Source of the DNA: CAJXII01 sp965242915
Lineage (GTDB): Bacteria > Campylobacterota > Campylobacteria > Campylobacterales > Arcobacteraceae
Length of the DNA stretch: 64,000 nt
Reading direction: 5' to 3'
NCBI GenBank assembly: GCA_965242915.1
Contig: CBDETN010000027.1
Coordinates: forward strand, 310,001 to 374,000
Notes under the pieces: generated by a model
What the model saw: the letters and a program-made list of their open reading frames with translations, nothing else
Databases searched by the model: none
Told to the model about the DNA's origin: nothing
Made by a program: the position numbers and the translations under genes
Shown here: positions 18,082 through 26,085 of the stretch, piece after piece
How positions within the stretch are numbered: position 1 is the stretch's first letter
Layout of the letters: each line of letters begins with the position of its first letter

Positions 18082-18825
18082 ATGAAATTTACAGGAACAA
18101 ATGTATTAGTAACGGGGGCAAGTCGAGGTATTGGAGCTGAGATTGCAAAAGTATTGGCGGGGTATGGTTTAAAAGTTTGGATTAATTATAGAAGTAAACC
18201 AGAACTTGCAGATGCTGTCAAAGAAAGTATTGAAGCTAATGGTGGGACAGCTGCTGTTATTAAAGGCGATGTTTCAGTTGAAGCTGACTGGAAAGAGATG
18301 ATGAGTACTATTGTACAAAGTGATGGAGCGATTAGTTATCTTGTAAATAATGCTGGAATTACTAAAGATAAGTTAGCTATCAGAATGAGTGTTGATGATT
18401 TTGATGATGTGATTAATGCAAATTTAAAATCAACATTTATAGGTTGTAGAGACAGTTTAAAGGCTATGAGTAAGAAAAAATTTGGTGCTGTTGTAAATAT
18501 CTCTTCAATTGTCGGAGAGATGGGAAATCCTGGACAAACTAATTATAGTGCCAGTAAAGGCGGGGTTAATGCAATGACTAAAGCTTTTGCCAAAGAGGGG
18601 TCTGCTAGAGCAATTAGATTCAATGCTGTAACTCCCGGGTTTATTAGAACTGATATGACTGATGAATTAAAACAAGAAGTAAAAGAGGAATGTACAAAGA
18701 ATATTCCATTGGGAAGATTTGGGGAAGCTAGTGAAGTAGCCGAGGCTGTAGCCTTTTTACTAAGTGATGGCGCAAGTTATATTACTGGTGAAATTTTAAA
18801 AGTAAATGGCGGTCTTTATACTTAA
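18082..18825 (+). CDS. fabG: 3-oxoacyl-[acyl-carrier-protein] reductase FabG
   Basis: NADPH-dependent reductase of type II fatty acid synthesis, a short-chain dehydrogenase. Cofactor motif GASRGIGAEIA is at residues 12-22 and NNAGIT near residue 89. The catalytic Ser-Tyr-Lys are in NISSIVGE and YSASKGG, with PGFIRTDMT after them and the C-terminal GEILKVNGG. Length (247 aa) is normal. It begins right at the queE stop codon and is followed by acpP with its own promoter. Confidence 0.97.
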   Translation: MKFTGTNVLVTGASRGIGAEIAKVLAGYGLKVWINYRSKPELADAVKESIEANGGTAAVIKGDVSVEADWKEMMSTIVQSDGAISYLVNNAGITKDKLAIRMSVDDFDDVINANLKSTFIGCRDSLKAMSKKKFGAVVNISSIVGEMGNPGQTNYSASKGGVNAMTKAFAKEGSARAIRFNAVTPGFIRTDMTDELKQEVKEECTKNIPLGRFGEASEVAEAVAFLLSDGASYITGEILKVNGGLYT

Positions 18826-18852
18826 TTAATTTTTAATTTTAAAAATCTTTGG

Positions 18853-18886
18853 TATAATGTGAATAATTAAAAAAAAAGGAAAACAA
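18853..18886 (+). promoter_or_regulatory. acpP promoter -10 and ribosome binding site
   Basis: A TATAAT box at 18853-18858, preceded by TTGG, lies about 30 bases before the acpP ATG. A ribosome binding site (AAAGGA) follows. No clear -35 is seen, as is common in Campylobacterota. Confidence 0.6.
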
Positions 18887-19111
18887 ATGTTAGAAAAAGT
18901 AAAAGCAGTTGTAGTAGAACAATTAGATTGTAATGCTGATGAAGTAAAAGAAGATTCAAAGTTTATTGAGGATTTAGGTGCAGATTCTTTAGATGTAGTT
19001 GAATTGGTAATGGCTTTAGAAGAAGAATTTGATATCGAAATTCCTGATGAAGATGCAGAAGGTATTTTAACAGTTGCTGATGCATTAAAATATATTGAAG
19101 ATCACAAGTAA
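18887..19111 (+). CDS. acpP: Acyl carrier protein AcpP
   Basis: A 74-aa acidic carrier of growing fatty acyl chains. The phosphopantetheine attachment serine is in DLGADSLDVVEL. The flanking helices (EDSKFIED and ALEEEFDIEIPDEDAE) are fully typical. It has its own promoter and an A-rich leader with AAAGGA. It sits between fabG and fabF in the standard fatty-acid synthesis order. Confidence 0.98.
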   Translation: MLEKVKAVVVEQLDCNADEVKEDSKFIEDLGADSLDVVELVMALEEEFDIEIPDEDAEGILTVADALKYIEDHK

Positions 19112-19177
19112 ATTTAATTAAAGGGTAGTTTTTTATCCTTTTTTAGTTTAAAACAAATAAAGATGGAGCAAAGAAGT

Positions 19178-20431
19178 ATGCAAAGAGTTGTAGTAACTGG
19201 TCTGGGAATGATCAATTCAGTTGGAAATAATGTCGAAGAATCTTTTAAAGCAATAGTAGAAGGTCAATGTGGTATTGATAGAATTACTCTATTTGACCCG
19301 GAAGCTTTTTCTGCACAAATTGCAGGTGAAGTAAAAGATTTTTACCCAACAGCAATTTTAGGTAAAAAAGAGGCAAAAAAAGCTGATAGATTTATTCAGT
19401 TAGGTATTCATGCTTCACAAGAAGCTATGAATGATGCCGGTTTAGTTACGGATAATAAAGTTAGTGAAAATATTGCTGATAGATTTGGTATAGTTTCTGC
19501 TTCCGGTATCGGTGGGTTGCCAAATATTCAAAAGAATTCTGTAATTTGTGAGAGTAGAGGTCCTGGTAAAATTTCTCCATTTTTCATCCCATCCTCTTTA
19601 GTTAATATGCTTGGTGGATTTGTATCAATTCAACATAATATAAAAGGTCCAAATATCTCTGTAGTTACTGCATGTGCAGCTGGAACACATGCTATTGGTG
19701 AAGCTTATAAAACAATAGCCTTAGGTGGTGCAAATAAGATGCTTGTAATTGGAGCTGAGAGTGCTGTTTGTGGTGCAGGTGTAGGTGGTTTTGCTGCTAT
19801 GAAAGCGTTAAGTACAAGAAACGATGACCCTAAAACTGCATCAAGACCATTTGATAAAAACAGAGATGGCTTTGTAATGGGTGAGGGTGCCGGTGCATTG
19901 GTTATTGAAAGTTTAGAATCTGCACAAAACAGAGGTGCAAAAATTTATGCTGAAGTTTTAGGATTTGGTGAAAGTGGTGATGCAAATCATATTACAACTC
20001 CTACAATGGATGGTCCTTTGAGAGCTATGAAAGCTGCTTTTGATATGGCAAAGAAAAATAATGGCGGAGAGTTGAAAATTGATTATGTAAATGCTCATGG
20101 AACTTCAACACCGGTTAATGATAAAAATGAAACAGCAGCACTTAAAGAGTTGTTTGGCGGAGCTGAAAACTGCCCTCCTGTAACATCTACAAAAGGTCAA
20201 ATCGGGCATTGTTTAGGAGCTGCTGGAAGTATTGAAGCTATTATTTCAATAAAAGCTATGCAAGAGGGTATTATTCCCCCAACAATCAATCAAATTGAAT
20301 CTGATGAAGATTGTACTTTAGATTATGTTCCAAATAAATCAAGAAGTGCTGATTTAAATATTGTAATGAGTAACTCATTTGGTTTTGGCGGGACTAACGG
20401 TGTTGTTATTATGAAAAAGTTTACAAAATAA
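19178..20431 (+). CDS. fabF: 3-oxoacyl-ACP synthase II FabF
   Basis: Condensing enzyme of fatty-acid elongation. The catalytic triad is visible: Cys in VVTACAAGTHAIG, His in NAHGTSTPVND and His in IGHCLGAAG. The C-terminal SFGFGGTNG loop is also present. I chose the ATG at 19178, giving the family-typical MQRVVVTGLG, with GGAG nine bases upstream. An in-frame ATG five codons earlier (19163) is possible. Length (417 aa) is normal. accA follows after 12 bp, so the two are co-transcribed. Confidence 0.96.
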   Translation: MQRVVVTGLGMINSVGNNVEESFKAIVEGQCGIDRITLFDPEAFSAQIAGEVKDFYPTAILGKKEAKKADRFIQLGIHASQEAMNDAGLVTDNKVSENIADRFGIVSASGIGGLPNIQKNSVICESRGPGKISPFFIPSSLVNMLGGFVSIQHNIKGPNISVVTACAAGTHAIGEAYKTIALGGANKMLVIGAESAVCGAGVGGFAAMKALSTRNDDPKTASRPFDKNRDGFVMGEGAGALVIESLESAQNRGAKIYAEVLGFGESGDANHITTPTMDGPLRAMKAAFDMAKKNNGGELKIDYVNAHGTSTPVNDKNETAALKELFGGAENCPPVTSTKGQIGHCLGAAGSIEAIISIKAMQEGIIPPTINQIESDEDCTLDYVPNKSRSADLNIVMSNSFGFGGTNGVVIMKKFTK

Positions 20432-20443
20432 GTAGGGATTAAA

Positions 20444-21376
20444 ATGGCAACATATTTGGATTTTGAAGAAAATATTAAAAAGATTGAAGATGATATTATC
20501 GTTGCAAAAACAAAAGCAGATGAATATGCTGTGACTATTTTAGAAAAAAAGTTAGAAGAGGAAGTTAAAAAAACCTATTCTAATCTTTCTGATTTTCAAA
20601 AATTAAAACTTGCACGACATCCTGATCGACCGTATGCTCTTGATTATATTAGGGGTTTAATGACGGATTCTTATGAGATCCATGGAGATAGACATTTTGC
20701 AGACGATCAGGCAATAGTTTGTTATTTGGGATATATCGGTAATCAAAAGTGTGTAGTAATCGGTGAACAGAAAGGTAGAGGTGTTAAAAATAAAATAAAA
20801 AGAAATTTTGGTATGCCTAACCCTGAAGGTTATAGAAAAGCTTTAAGAGCTGCTAAATTAGCTGAGAAATTTGAATTACCAATTTTATTTTTAGTAGATA
20901 CTCCGGGTGCTTATCCTGGAATTGGAGCTGAAGAGAGAAGTCAAAGTGAAGCGATTGCCAGAAATCTTTTTGAACTTAGTGATTTAAAAACTATTATAAT
21001 TTCAGTAGTTATTGGCGAAGGTGGAAGTGGTGGAGCTTTAGCTATTTCTGTTGGAGACAAATTAGCTATGATGAGATATAGTGTTTATTCTGTTATCTCA
21101 CCTGAAGGTTGTGCTTCTATTTTATGGAAAGATCAAGCTATGGTGGAAACAGCAACAAATGCTTTAAAAATTACTCCAAGTGATTTACAAGAATTTAATC
21201 TTATCGATGATATTATTAATGAGCCGTTAATTGGTGGACATAGAAATAAAGAGGAAGCTGTAAGTGCTTTAGGAAGTTATTTCTTAGATAAAGTTAATGA
21301 AATTAAGCAACTTTCACCCGATGAAAGATATGAAGTAAGATATAAAAAGCTTATGTCTCTAGGAAGTTTCTCTTAA
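20444..21376 (+). CDS. accA: Acetyl-CoA carboxylase carboxyltransferase subunit alpha
   Basis: Alpha half of the carboxyltransferase that makes malonyl-CoA together with AccD. The 310-aa sequence has the expected N-terminal helical region (LDFEENIKKIEDDI), HPDRPYALDYI, the conserved EQKGRGVKNKIKRNFGMPNPEGYRKA stretch (residues about 108-132), DTPGAYPGIGAEERSQSEAIA and GGSGGALA. It closes the fabF-accA operon and ends inside the left arm of a long inverted repeat that probably terminates it. Confidence 0.97.
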   Translation: MATYLDFEENIKKIEDDIIVAKTKADEYAVTILEKKLEEEVKKTYSNLSDFQKLKLARHPDRPYALDYIRGLMTDSYEIHGDRHFADDQAIVCYLGYIGNQKCVVIGEQKGRGVKNKIKRNFGMPNPEGYRKALRAAKLAEKFELPILFLVDTPGAYPGIGAEERSQSEAIARNLFELSDLKTIIISVVIGEGGSGGALAISVGDKLAMMRYSVYSVISPEGCASILWKDQAMVETATNALKITPSDLQEFNLIDDIINEPLIGGHRNKEEAVSALGSYFLDKVNEIKQLSPDERYEVRYKKLMSLGSFS

Positions 21377-21477
21377 ATTTAATTTTAGAGTTTGAGATTT
21401 TAAAAAACTAATTTTCGAGGTACTACTTGTACATCTTCAAATTAGTTTTTTAAAATCTCAAACTCTAAAATTAAATT
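21376..21477. terminator. 39-bp perfect inverted repeat between accA and the HIT gene
   Basis: The left arm 21376-21414 is exactly complementary to the right arm 21439-21477, with a 24-base loop that itself contains gtac-tactt-gtac. The two genes converge here, so this is probably a bidirectional terminator. It is far longer than usual and overlaps the last base of the accA stop codon. Confidence 0.8.
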
Positions 21478-21486
21478 GAAATATTG

Positions 21487-21816
21487 TTATGGGACTAATC
21501 GTCCTAACTGTTCGCCAGCTAAAAGATGAAAATGGATATGATCTACTTCTTGACCACCATTTTGTCCGACATTTGTAATTAGTCTATAACCATCACTTTT
21601 AACCCCTAAGGTTAAAGCAACCTCTTGGATAAAAGTTGTCATTTCACTCATAATATTTGGAGTCATCTCATTAAAAGATTCAAGATGGACTTTTGGAATT
21701 ATTACCACATGAATTTTAGCTTTAGGGTTTATATCTTCAAATGCTAAAAAATTTTCATTTTCCAACACAGTTTTATTTGGAATATCTCCACTGATTATTT
21801 TACAAAATATACACAT
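21487..21816 (-). CDS. HIT family (HinT-like) nucleotide-binding hydrolase
   Basis: A 109-aa histidine triad protein, a purine nucleoside phosphoramidase type enzyme. The N-terminus CIFCKIISGDIPN and the central AFEDINPKAKIHVVIIPKVH are typical. The active-site motif HIHFHLLAG is near the C-terminus. It is convergent with accA, and its start lies about 100 bp from the divergent nusA promoter region. Confidence 0.93.
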   Translation of the reverse strand: MCIFCKIISGDIPNKTVLENENFLAFEDINPKAKIHVVIIPKVHLESFNEMTPNIMSEMTTFIQEVALTLGVKSDGYRLITNVGQNGGQEVDHIHFHLLAGEQLGRLVP

Positions 21817-21918
21817 ATTCTTTATCCTTTTATTACTAACATTGTAGCATTTTACAAGTTAAATTTTTTAATGAAGATGATTGATTTTTTTATATTTGAG
21901 TTTTAAGCTAGTATTTGA

Positions 21919-22009
21919 TATTATTATCCATTACAAAGCGTGACCAACGGGAACTCAAACTTGCGCAAATCCCCTTAACCATTGCATTGTTAAAAAAGGA
22001 ATTAAATAA
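21919..22009 (+). promoter_or_regulatory. nusA promoter and unusually GC-rich leader
   Basis: A possible -10 TATTAT at 21919-21924 precedes an 80-base leader. Within it, 21936-21980 is clearly richer in G and C than its surroundings and contains short complementary segments (ggga/tccc around ttgcgcaa). A ribosome binding site AAAAAAGGAA leads to the ATG at 22010. The structured leader may be regulatory. It does not match any RNA family I recognise. Confidence 0.35.
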
Positions 22010-23224
22010 ATGGATAAAATTATAGATATTATAGATAGTATTGCTTATGAAAAAGGTTTAAAAGTTAGTGATGTAGAAGAAGCTTTAAAAGAATCTTTGA
22101 TAAAAACAGCACAAAAAATGGTTGATGAAACTTTAGTTTTTGATGCGTCAATCAACAGAGCCGAAAAAGAATTGAAATTATCTCAAAAAGTTGAAGTAGT
22201 TGATAATGATGACTATAGATTAACTGCCCAATTTATTAAGGCAACAAAAGAAGATAGAGAAACTGGTGAAGAAATTGAATATGAAAAACCAAATAATACT
22301 GAAAATTTTATCTCACTTGATGAAGCAAAAAAGTTAGATGAAGATTTAGAAATTGGTGATTTTTTAAATTATGATTTAGAATTTGAAGGTATGGGGAGAA
22401 ATGCTTCTAGTATTTTATTTTCTAATCTAGAATATAGACTTCAAAAGTTTATCTCTGATAATTTATTTGCTAAATATGAAGCACAAATTGGAACAACTTT
22501 AACAAGTGTGGTTACAAGTGTTGATAGACAAGATAATACATTTGTAGAGATTGGTGAAGTTAGAGGAATTCTTCCTAGAAAAAATAGAATTAAAGGTGAA
22601 GAATTCAAAGTAGGTGATGCACTCAAAGCAGTGGTGAGATCTGTAAGAATTGATAAACAATACGGACTGATCGTTGAGATAAGCAGAACTAGTCCTAAGT
22701 TTTTAGAAGCTTTGCTTACTTTGGAAGTTCCAGAGCTTAAAGATGAAAAAATTAAAATTGAAAGTTGTGGAAGAATTCCAGGTGTTAGAGCAAAAATAGC
22801 ACTTTCAACAATTGAGCCGAATATTGATCCAATCGGTGCTGTTGTTGGGGTAAAAGGTGTGCGAATCAGTGCTGTTAGTGCTCAACTTAATGGGGAAAAT
22901 ATAGATTGTATTGAATATACAACTATTCCTGAAATGTTTGTTGCAAGAGCTTTAAGTCCTGCGATTGTCCAAGGTGTAAAGATAATTAAAGCTAAAAAAG
23001 AAGGTGAGAAGGATAAGGCAATAGTAACTTTATTAAGTGACCAGAAAGCTAGAGCAATTGGACGCTCTGGACTTAATATAAGACTTGCTTCAATGCTTAC
23101 AAAGTGTGATATTGAGTTAAATGAGATTGAGGGTACTACACCTGAAAGTGAACAAAATAAACAAAGTCCACGAAGTGACGAAAAGAGTAAAGATACATCT
23201 GGACTAGAGGCTTTATTTAACTAA
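22010..23224 (+). CDS. nusA: Transcription termination/antitermination factor NusA
   Basis: RNA-polymerase-binding elongation factor. The N-terminal domain opens DKIIDIIDSIAYEKGL. An S1 domain spans residues about 160-210 (VTSVDRQDNTFVEIGEVRGILPR), and KH domains follow (PIGAVVGVKGVRISAV and GRSGLNIRLASMLT). At 404 aa it lacks the long C-terminal repeats of the E. coli protein, as in many bacteria. Its stop overlaps the cysS start (TAATG), so the two are co-expressed. Confidence 0.95.
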   Translation: MDKIIDIIDSIAYEKGLKVSDVEEALKESLIKTAQKMVDETLVFDASINRAEKELKLSQKVEVVDNDDYRLTAQFIKATKEDRETGEEIEYEKPNNTENFISLDEAKKLDEDLEIGDFLNYDLEFEGMGRNASSILFSNLEYRLQKFISDNLFAKYEAQIGTTLTSVVTSVDRQDNTFVEIGEVRGILPRKNRIKGEEFKVGDALKAVVRSVRIDKQYGLIVEISRTSPKFLEALLTLEVPELKDEKIKIESCGRIPGVRAKIALSTIEPNIDPIGAVVGVKGVRISAVSAQLNGENIDCIEYTTIPEMFVARALSPAIVQGVKIIKAKKEGEKDKAIVTLLSDQKARAIGRSGLNIRLASMLTKCDIELNEIEGTTPESEQNKQSPRSDEKSKDTSGLEALFN

Positions 23225-24735
23225 TGGCAAAAGTAGACGAAGTCGGTTTGGCTGCAAAGACAAAACTTTCTTTAGTAAAATTTTCCTTATATGATTCCGT
23301 AAAAAAACAAAAAGTTCCATTTGAACCGCAAGTTCCAAATGAGGTTAAAATTTATGTGTGTGGACCTACAGTGTATGATGATGCACATTTAGGACATGCC
23401 AGAAGTGCCATAGTTTTTGATTTACTCCACAGAGTGCTTACGGCTGATGGTTATAATGTAACTATGGTGAAGAATTATACTGATGTTGATGATAAGATTA
23501 TAAAGAAGATGGGTGAGACTGGAAAGAGTTTAGAAGAGATTACATCTTTTTATATCCAAAGTTATTCTAACGATATGAAAGCTTTAAATATTTTACCTAA
23601 TACTATTGAGCCAAAAGCAACTGAGAATTTAGAAGTTATGAAAGAGTTAGTTCAAAAATTACTTGATAGCGGTAAGGCTTATAAATTAGATGATGGTATC
23701 TATTTTGATACTTCAAAAGATGAGAAGTATGGAAGTATATCACATCGTGTCAGCGATGAAAACAGTATCGCTAGAGTTGAAGGAAATACAAATAAAAAAG
23801 ATCAAAAAGATTTTGCTTTATGGAAATTTATTAAAGATGATAGTTTTGGCTATATGATTGATTTTACCTGCAAGCAGGATTTACTCCCTGTGGTCGTGCA
23901 TGAAAAAGGTCGACCAGGGTGGCATTGTGAATGTAGTGCGATGATTGATAAGCATTTGGCAAATCATAAATTAGAGTATGCAGTTGATATTCATGGCGGC
24001 GGGGCTGATTTACTTTTTCCTCATCATGAAAATGAAGCGGCACAAACAAGACAAACTTATGGTCAAGAGATAGCTAAATATTGGATGCACAATGGTTTTG
24101 TAAATATTGATGGCGAAAAAATGAGTAAATCACTTGGTAACAGTTTTTTTCTAAAAGATTCTTTAAAAAGTTATGATGGAGAAGTAATTAGATTTTATAT
24201 GCTTACAACTCATTATCGATCGGATTTTGGATTTGCCGAGGATGATTTAATATCAAGTAAAAAAAGACTTGATAAAATTTATAGACTTAAAAAAAGACTA
24301 TATGGTGGTGGGACTAGTTGCGTAAATAAACAATTTAAATCAGATATCTTTGAAGCTTTAAATGATGACTTAAATACTTCAAAAGCATTAGCTGCTATTG
24401 ATGAGTTTGTTGCTCGGACAAATGAGGCTTTAGATAAAGAGCCATGCAATTCCGCAGGTACGAGGACAAAAAATAAAGCACTTAAAAAAGAAGTTCTTGC
24501 AAATATAGAATTTTTAAATGATATATTAGGAATCGGGTATCAAGATGCTTATTCTTATTTTCAATTTGGAATTGATGAAGAAGAAAAACAACAAATTGAA
24601 GATTTAATAGCTAAAAGAGATGAGGCTAAAAAAGAGAAAAACTTTGAACTTTCTGATAAAATAAGAGATAAATTAACTACAATGCAAATATCTTTAATGG
24701 ATACTGTAAATGGAACTATGTGGGAAAAGTTGTAA
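23224..24735 (+). CDS. cysS: Cysteinyl-tRNA synthetase
   Basis: Class I aminoacyl-tRNA synthetase charging tRNA-Cys. Visible are YVCGPTVYDDAHLGHARS with the HIGH-like HLGH, the Zn/cysteine-binding GWHCECSAM and HGGGADLLFPHHENE, and the KMSKSLGN loop. The protein has about 21 residues before the usual LYDS start. There is no good internal ATG, so the ATG overlapping the nusA stop was kept. Length is 503 aa. The chromosomal accessory cassette begins right after this gene. Confidence 0.95.
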   Translation: MAKVDEVGLAAKTKLSLVKFSLYDSVKKQKVPFEPQVPNEVKIYVCGPTVYDDAHLGHARSAIVFDLLHRVLTADGYNVTMVKNYTDVDDKIIKKMGETGKSLEEITSFYIQSYSNDMKALNILPNTIEPKATENLEVMKELVQKLLDSGKAYKLDDGIYFDTSKDEKYGSISHRVSDENSIARVEGNTNKKDQKDFALWKFIKDDSFGYMIDFTCKQDLLPVVVHEKGRPGWHCECSAMIDKHLANHKLEYAVDIHGGGADLLFPHHENEAAQTRQTYGQEIAKYWMHNGFVNIDGEKMSKSLGNSFFLKDSLKSYDGEVIRFYMLTTHYRSDFGFAEDDLISSKKRLDKIYRLKKRLYGGGTSCVNKQFKSDIFEALNDDLNTSKALAAIDEFVARTNEALDKEPCNSAGTRTKNKALKKEVLANIEFLNDILGIGYQDAYSYFQFGIDEEEKQQIEDLIAKRDEAKKEKNFELSDKIRDKLTTMQISLMDTVNGTMWEKL

Positions 24736-24740
24736 AAAAC

Positions 24741-24762
24741 ATTACAAAATGACATACTTTTA
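24741..24762 (+). promoter_or_regulatory. 22-bp element shared with 14657-14678, ahead of a TATAAT -10
   Basis: It is identical to 14657-14678 except for one base. It lies 21 bases before a TATAAT box at 24784-24789 and 80 bases before the small basic protein gene. Both copies stand upstream of accessory genes with strong ribosome binding sites, which suggests shared control. Confidence 0.4.
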
Positions 24763-24841
24763 TATTAAAATATATTTTTATCCTATAATATGAAATGTCT
24801 AATATTAATAATTTTAGATAAATCTATTAAAAGGAGTGAAT

Positions 24842-24970
24842 ATGCCAAATAAAAAACAAACTTCAAAATCAGTTGCTAAAAAAGCATCTAAAGTTTTGAG
24901 AAGTAAATCTAGTAGTAAAACTTGTAAAAGTTTAGCTGGTAGTGCATTGTCTCAAACAAAAAAAAGATAA
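24842..24970 (+). CDS. Small basic Ser/Lys-rich protein (42 aa)
   Basis: A short gene with a strong ribosome binding site (AAAAGGAG) and its own TATAAT promoter. The protein is rich in Lys, Ser and Ala and has the pattern SKVLRSKSSSKTCKSLAGSALSQ. I recall a widespread family of small basic proteins with this SKVLR...SKTxKSxAGSALSQ pattern and no known function. It is monocistronic or leads into the defence-like cassette 100 bp downstream, which has a separate promoter. Confidence 0.7.
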   Translation: MPNKKQTSKSVAKKASKVLRSKSSSKTCKSLAGSALSQTKKR

Positions 24971-25034
24971 ATAAAGGTAAGTATTTATTATTTACCTTAG
25001 TATAAAAAATAGAATGATTTACATTTATTTTAGA

Positions 25035-25069
25035 TATAATATTTTTATGTAAATTAAGGACAAAATGAT
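25035..25069 (+). promoter_or_regulatory. Promoter of the five-gene cassette
   Basis: A TATAAT box at 25035-25040 lies 30 bases before the first ATG (25070), followed by a ribosome binding site AAGGAC. It is the only good promoter before the five overlapping genes. Confidence 0.55.
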
Positions 25070-25651
25070 ATGAAAAATAAACTTTCAGAAGGTGATATTG
25101 TATTATTACTTTTATATGCTAATAATTGTTCTCCTATACGAGGAAGAACACGATTTCAAAAAATACTTTTTGTTTTTGAAAAAGAAATATATACACAATA
25201 TGCTTTTGACAAAGGACTAACTGGGCAGCAATCATTTAATTTTTGTCCTTATAATTATGGCCCTTTTTCAGTAAAAGCTTATAAGCTATTGGAATTTTTT
25301 ATTAATATTGGAATGGTTGAAAAAAATAAAATGGAAAGCGAAATAGAATTTGGAATGGATGGAATAGGAGACTATCAAATTATAAATAGTGATATTGAAC
25401 AATCTGGGGGAATAGAAGATGTAACATTGCCATCTATAAATATAGATGAAAATTATGGATTATCAGTGGAAGGTAAAAATTTTGTAGAAAAAAACTTATT
25501 ATTATTTTATAAAGATGATAGAAAAGAAGTTTTAGATAATTTTAAAATAAAACTTAGTGAAAGTAGTTTAGGTGATATTCTAAAATATGTTTATTCAAAA
25601 TATCCAGATATGACAATTGAATCAAAAATTAGAGATGAAGTGCTGAAGTAA
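25070..25651 (+). CDS. YwgA/SocA-like winged-helix-type protein, first gene of the cassette
   Basis: A 193-aa soluble protein. The N-terminus (EGDIVLLLLYANN, RTRFQKILFVFEKEI, FNFCPYNYGPFSVKAYKLLEFFINIGMVE) has the look of YwgA-type or SocA/Panacea-like domains. In those a short helical domain is followed by an FxPYxYGPFS turn. Such proteins are often antitoxin-, chaperone- or sensor-like partners in defence loci. The C-terminal half is not recognised. The next gene starts after 2 bp. Its role in the cassette, perhaps regulation or sensing, is a guess. Confidence 0.55.
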   Translation: MKNKLSEGDIVLLLLYANNCSPIRGRTRFQKILFVFEKEIYTQYAFDKGLTGQQSFNFCPYNYGPFSVKAYKLLEFFINIGMVEKNKMESEIEFGMDGIGDYQIINSDIEQSGGIEDVTLPSINIDENYGLSVEGKNFVEKNLLLFYKDDRKEVLDNFKIKLSESSLGDILKYVYSKYPDMTIESKIRDEVLK

Positions 25652-25653
25652 AT

Positions 25654-26085
25654 ATGAAAATATCTGAAATAGAATTAACAAAAAGAGTTAAAATGAAATT
25701 AACTAATTTATTTGATGATTTTGAAATATATGAAGAGGTTGGATTGTTTAATAGAAATATAGACATGTTACTACTTTCAAACCAGACTGTATTATCTATA
25801 GAGTTTAAAATCAACGATTGGAAAAAGGCTATTGAACAAATAGATGATTATATGCTTATATCGGATTATACTTATTTATGCATGCCTCAAAGAAAGATAT
25901 CAGAAAAATTAACACATATTTTGAATGAAAAGGGTATAGGGTTATTACTTTATGATCAAACAGATGATGATGTTACAGAAAAAATTATTCCTAAAGCTTC
26001 AATAAAAAAGATAGATTATTATAAAAAACAAATTATCAATAAGATAATAACACATAAAGAACTATATAGGAGTTGTTATGTATAA
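25654..26085 (+). CDS. Small PD-(D/E)XK nuclease-like protein
   Basis: A 143-aa protein whose central part fits a minimal PD-(D/E)XK fold. NRNIDMLLL is followed by a beta strand with SIEFKINDWKKAIEQ, giving the D...ExK pattern plus a helix with a Lys/Gln face. This is seen in small restriction-like and MmcB-like nucleases. It is coupled to the first gene (2 bp gap) and overlaps the next by 8 bp. It probably supplies nuclease activity or DNA binding for the cassette. Activity is inferred from the motif only. Confidence 0.6.
   Translation: MKISEIELTKRVKMKLTNLFDDFEIYEEVGLFNRNIDMLLLSNQTVLSIEFKINDWKKAIEQIDDYMLISDYTYLCMPQRKISEKLTHILNEKGIGLLLYDQTDDDVTEKIIPKASIKKIDYYKKQIINKIITHKELYRSCYV

Noticed and set aside
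21930..22000. tRNA-like or SRP RNA gene before nusA
   Set aside because: No acceptor stem, T-loop or SRP core sequence could be assembled from the GC-rich stretch.
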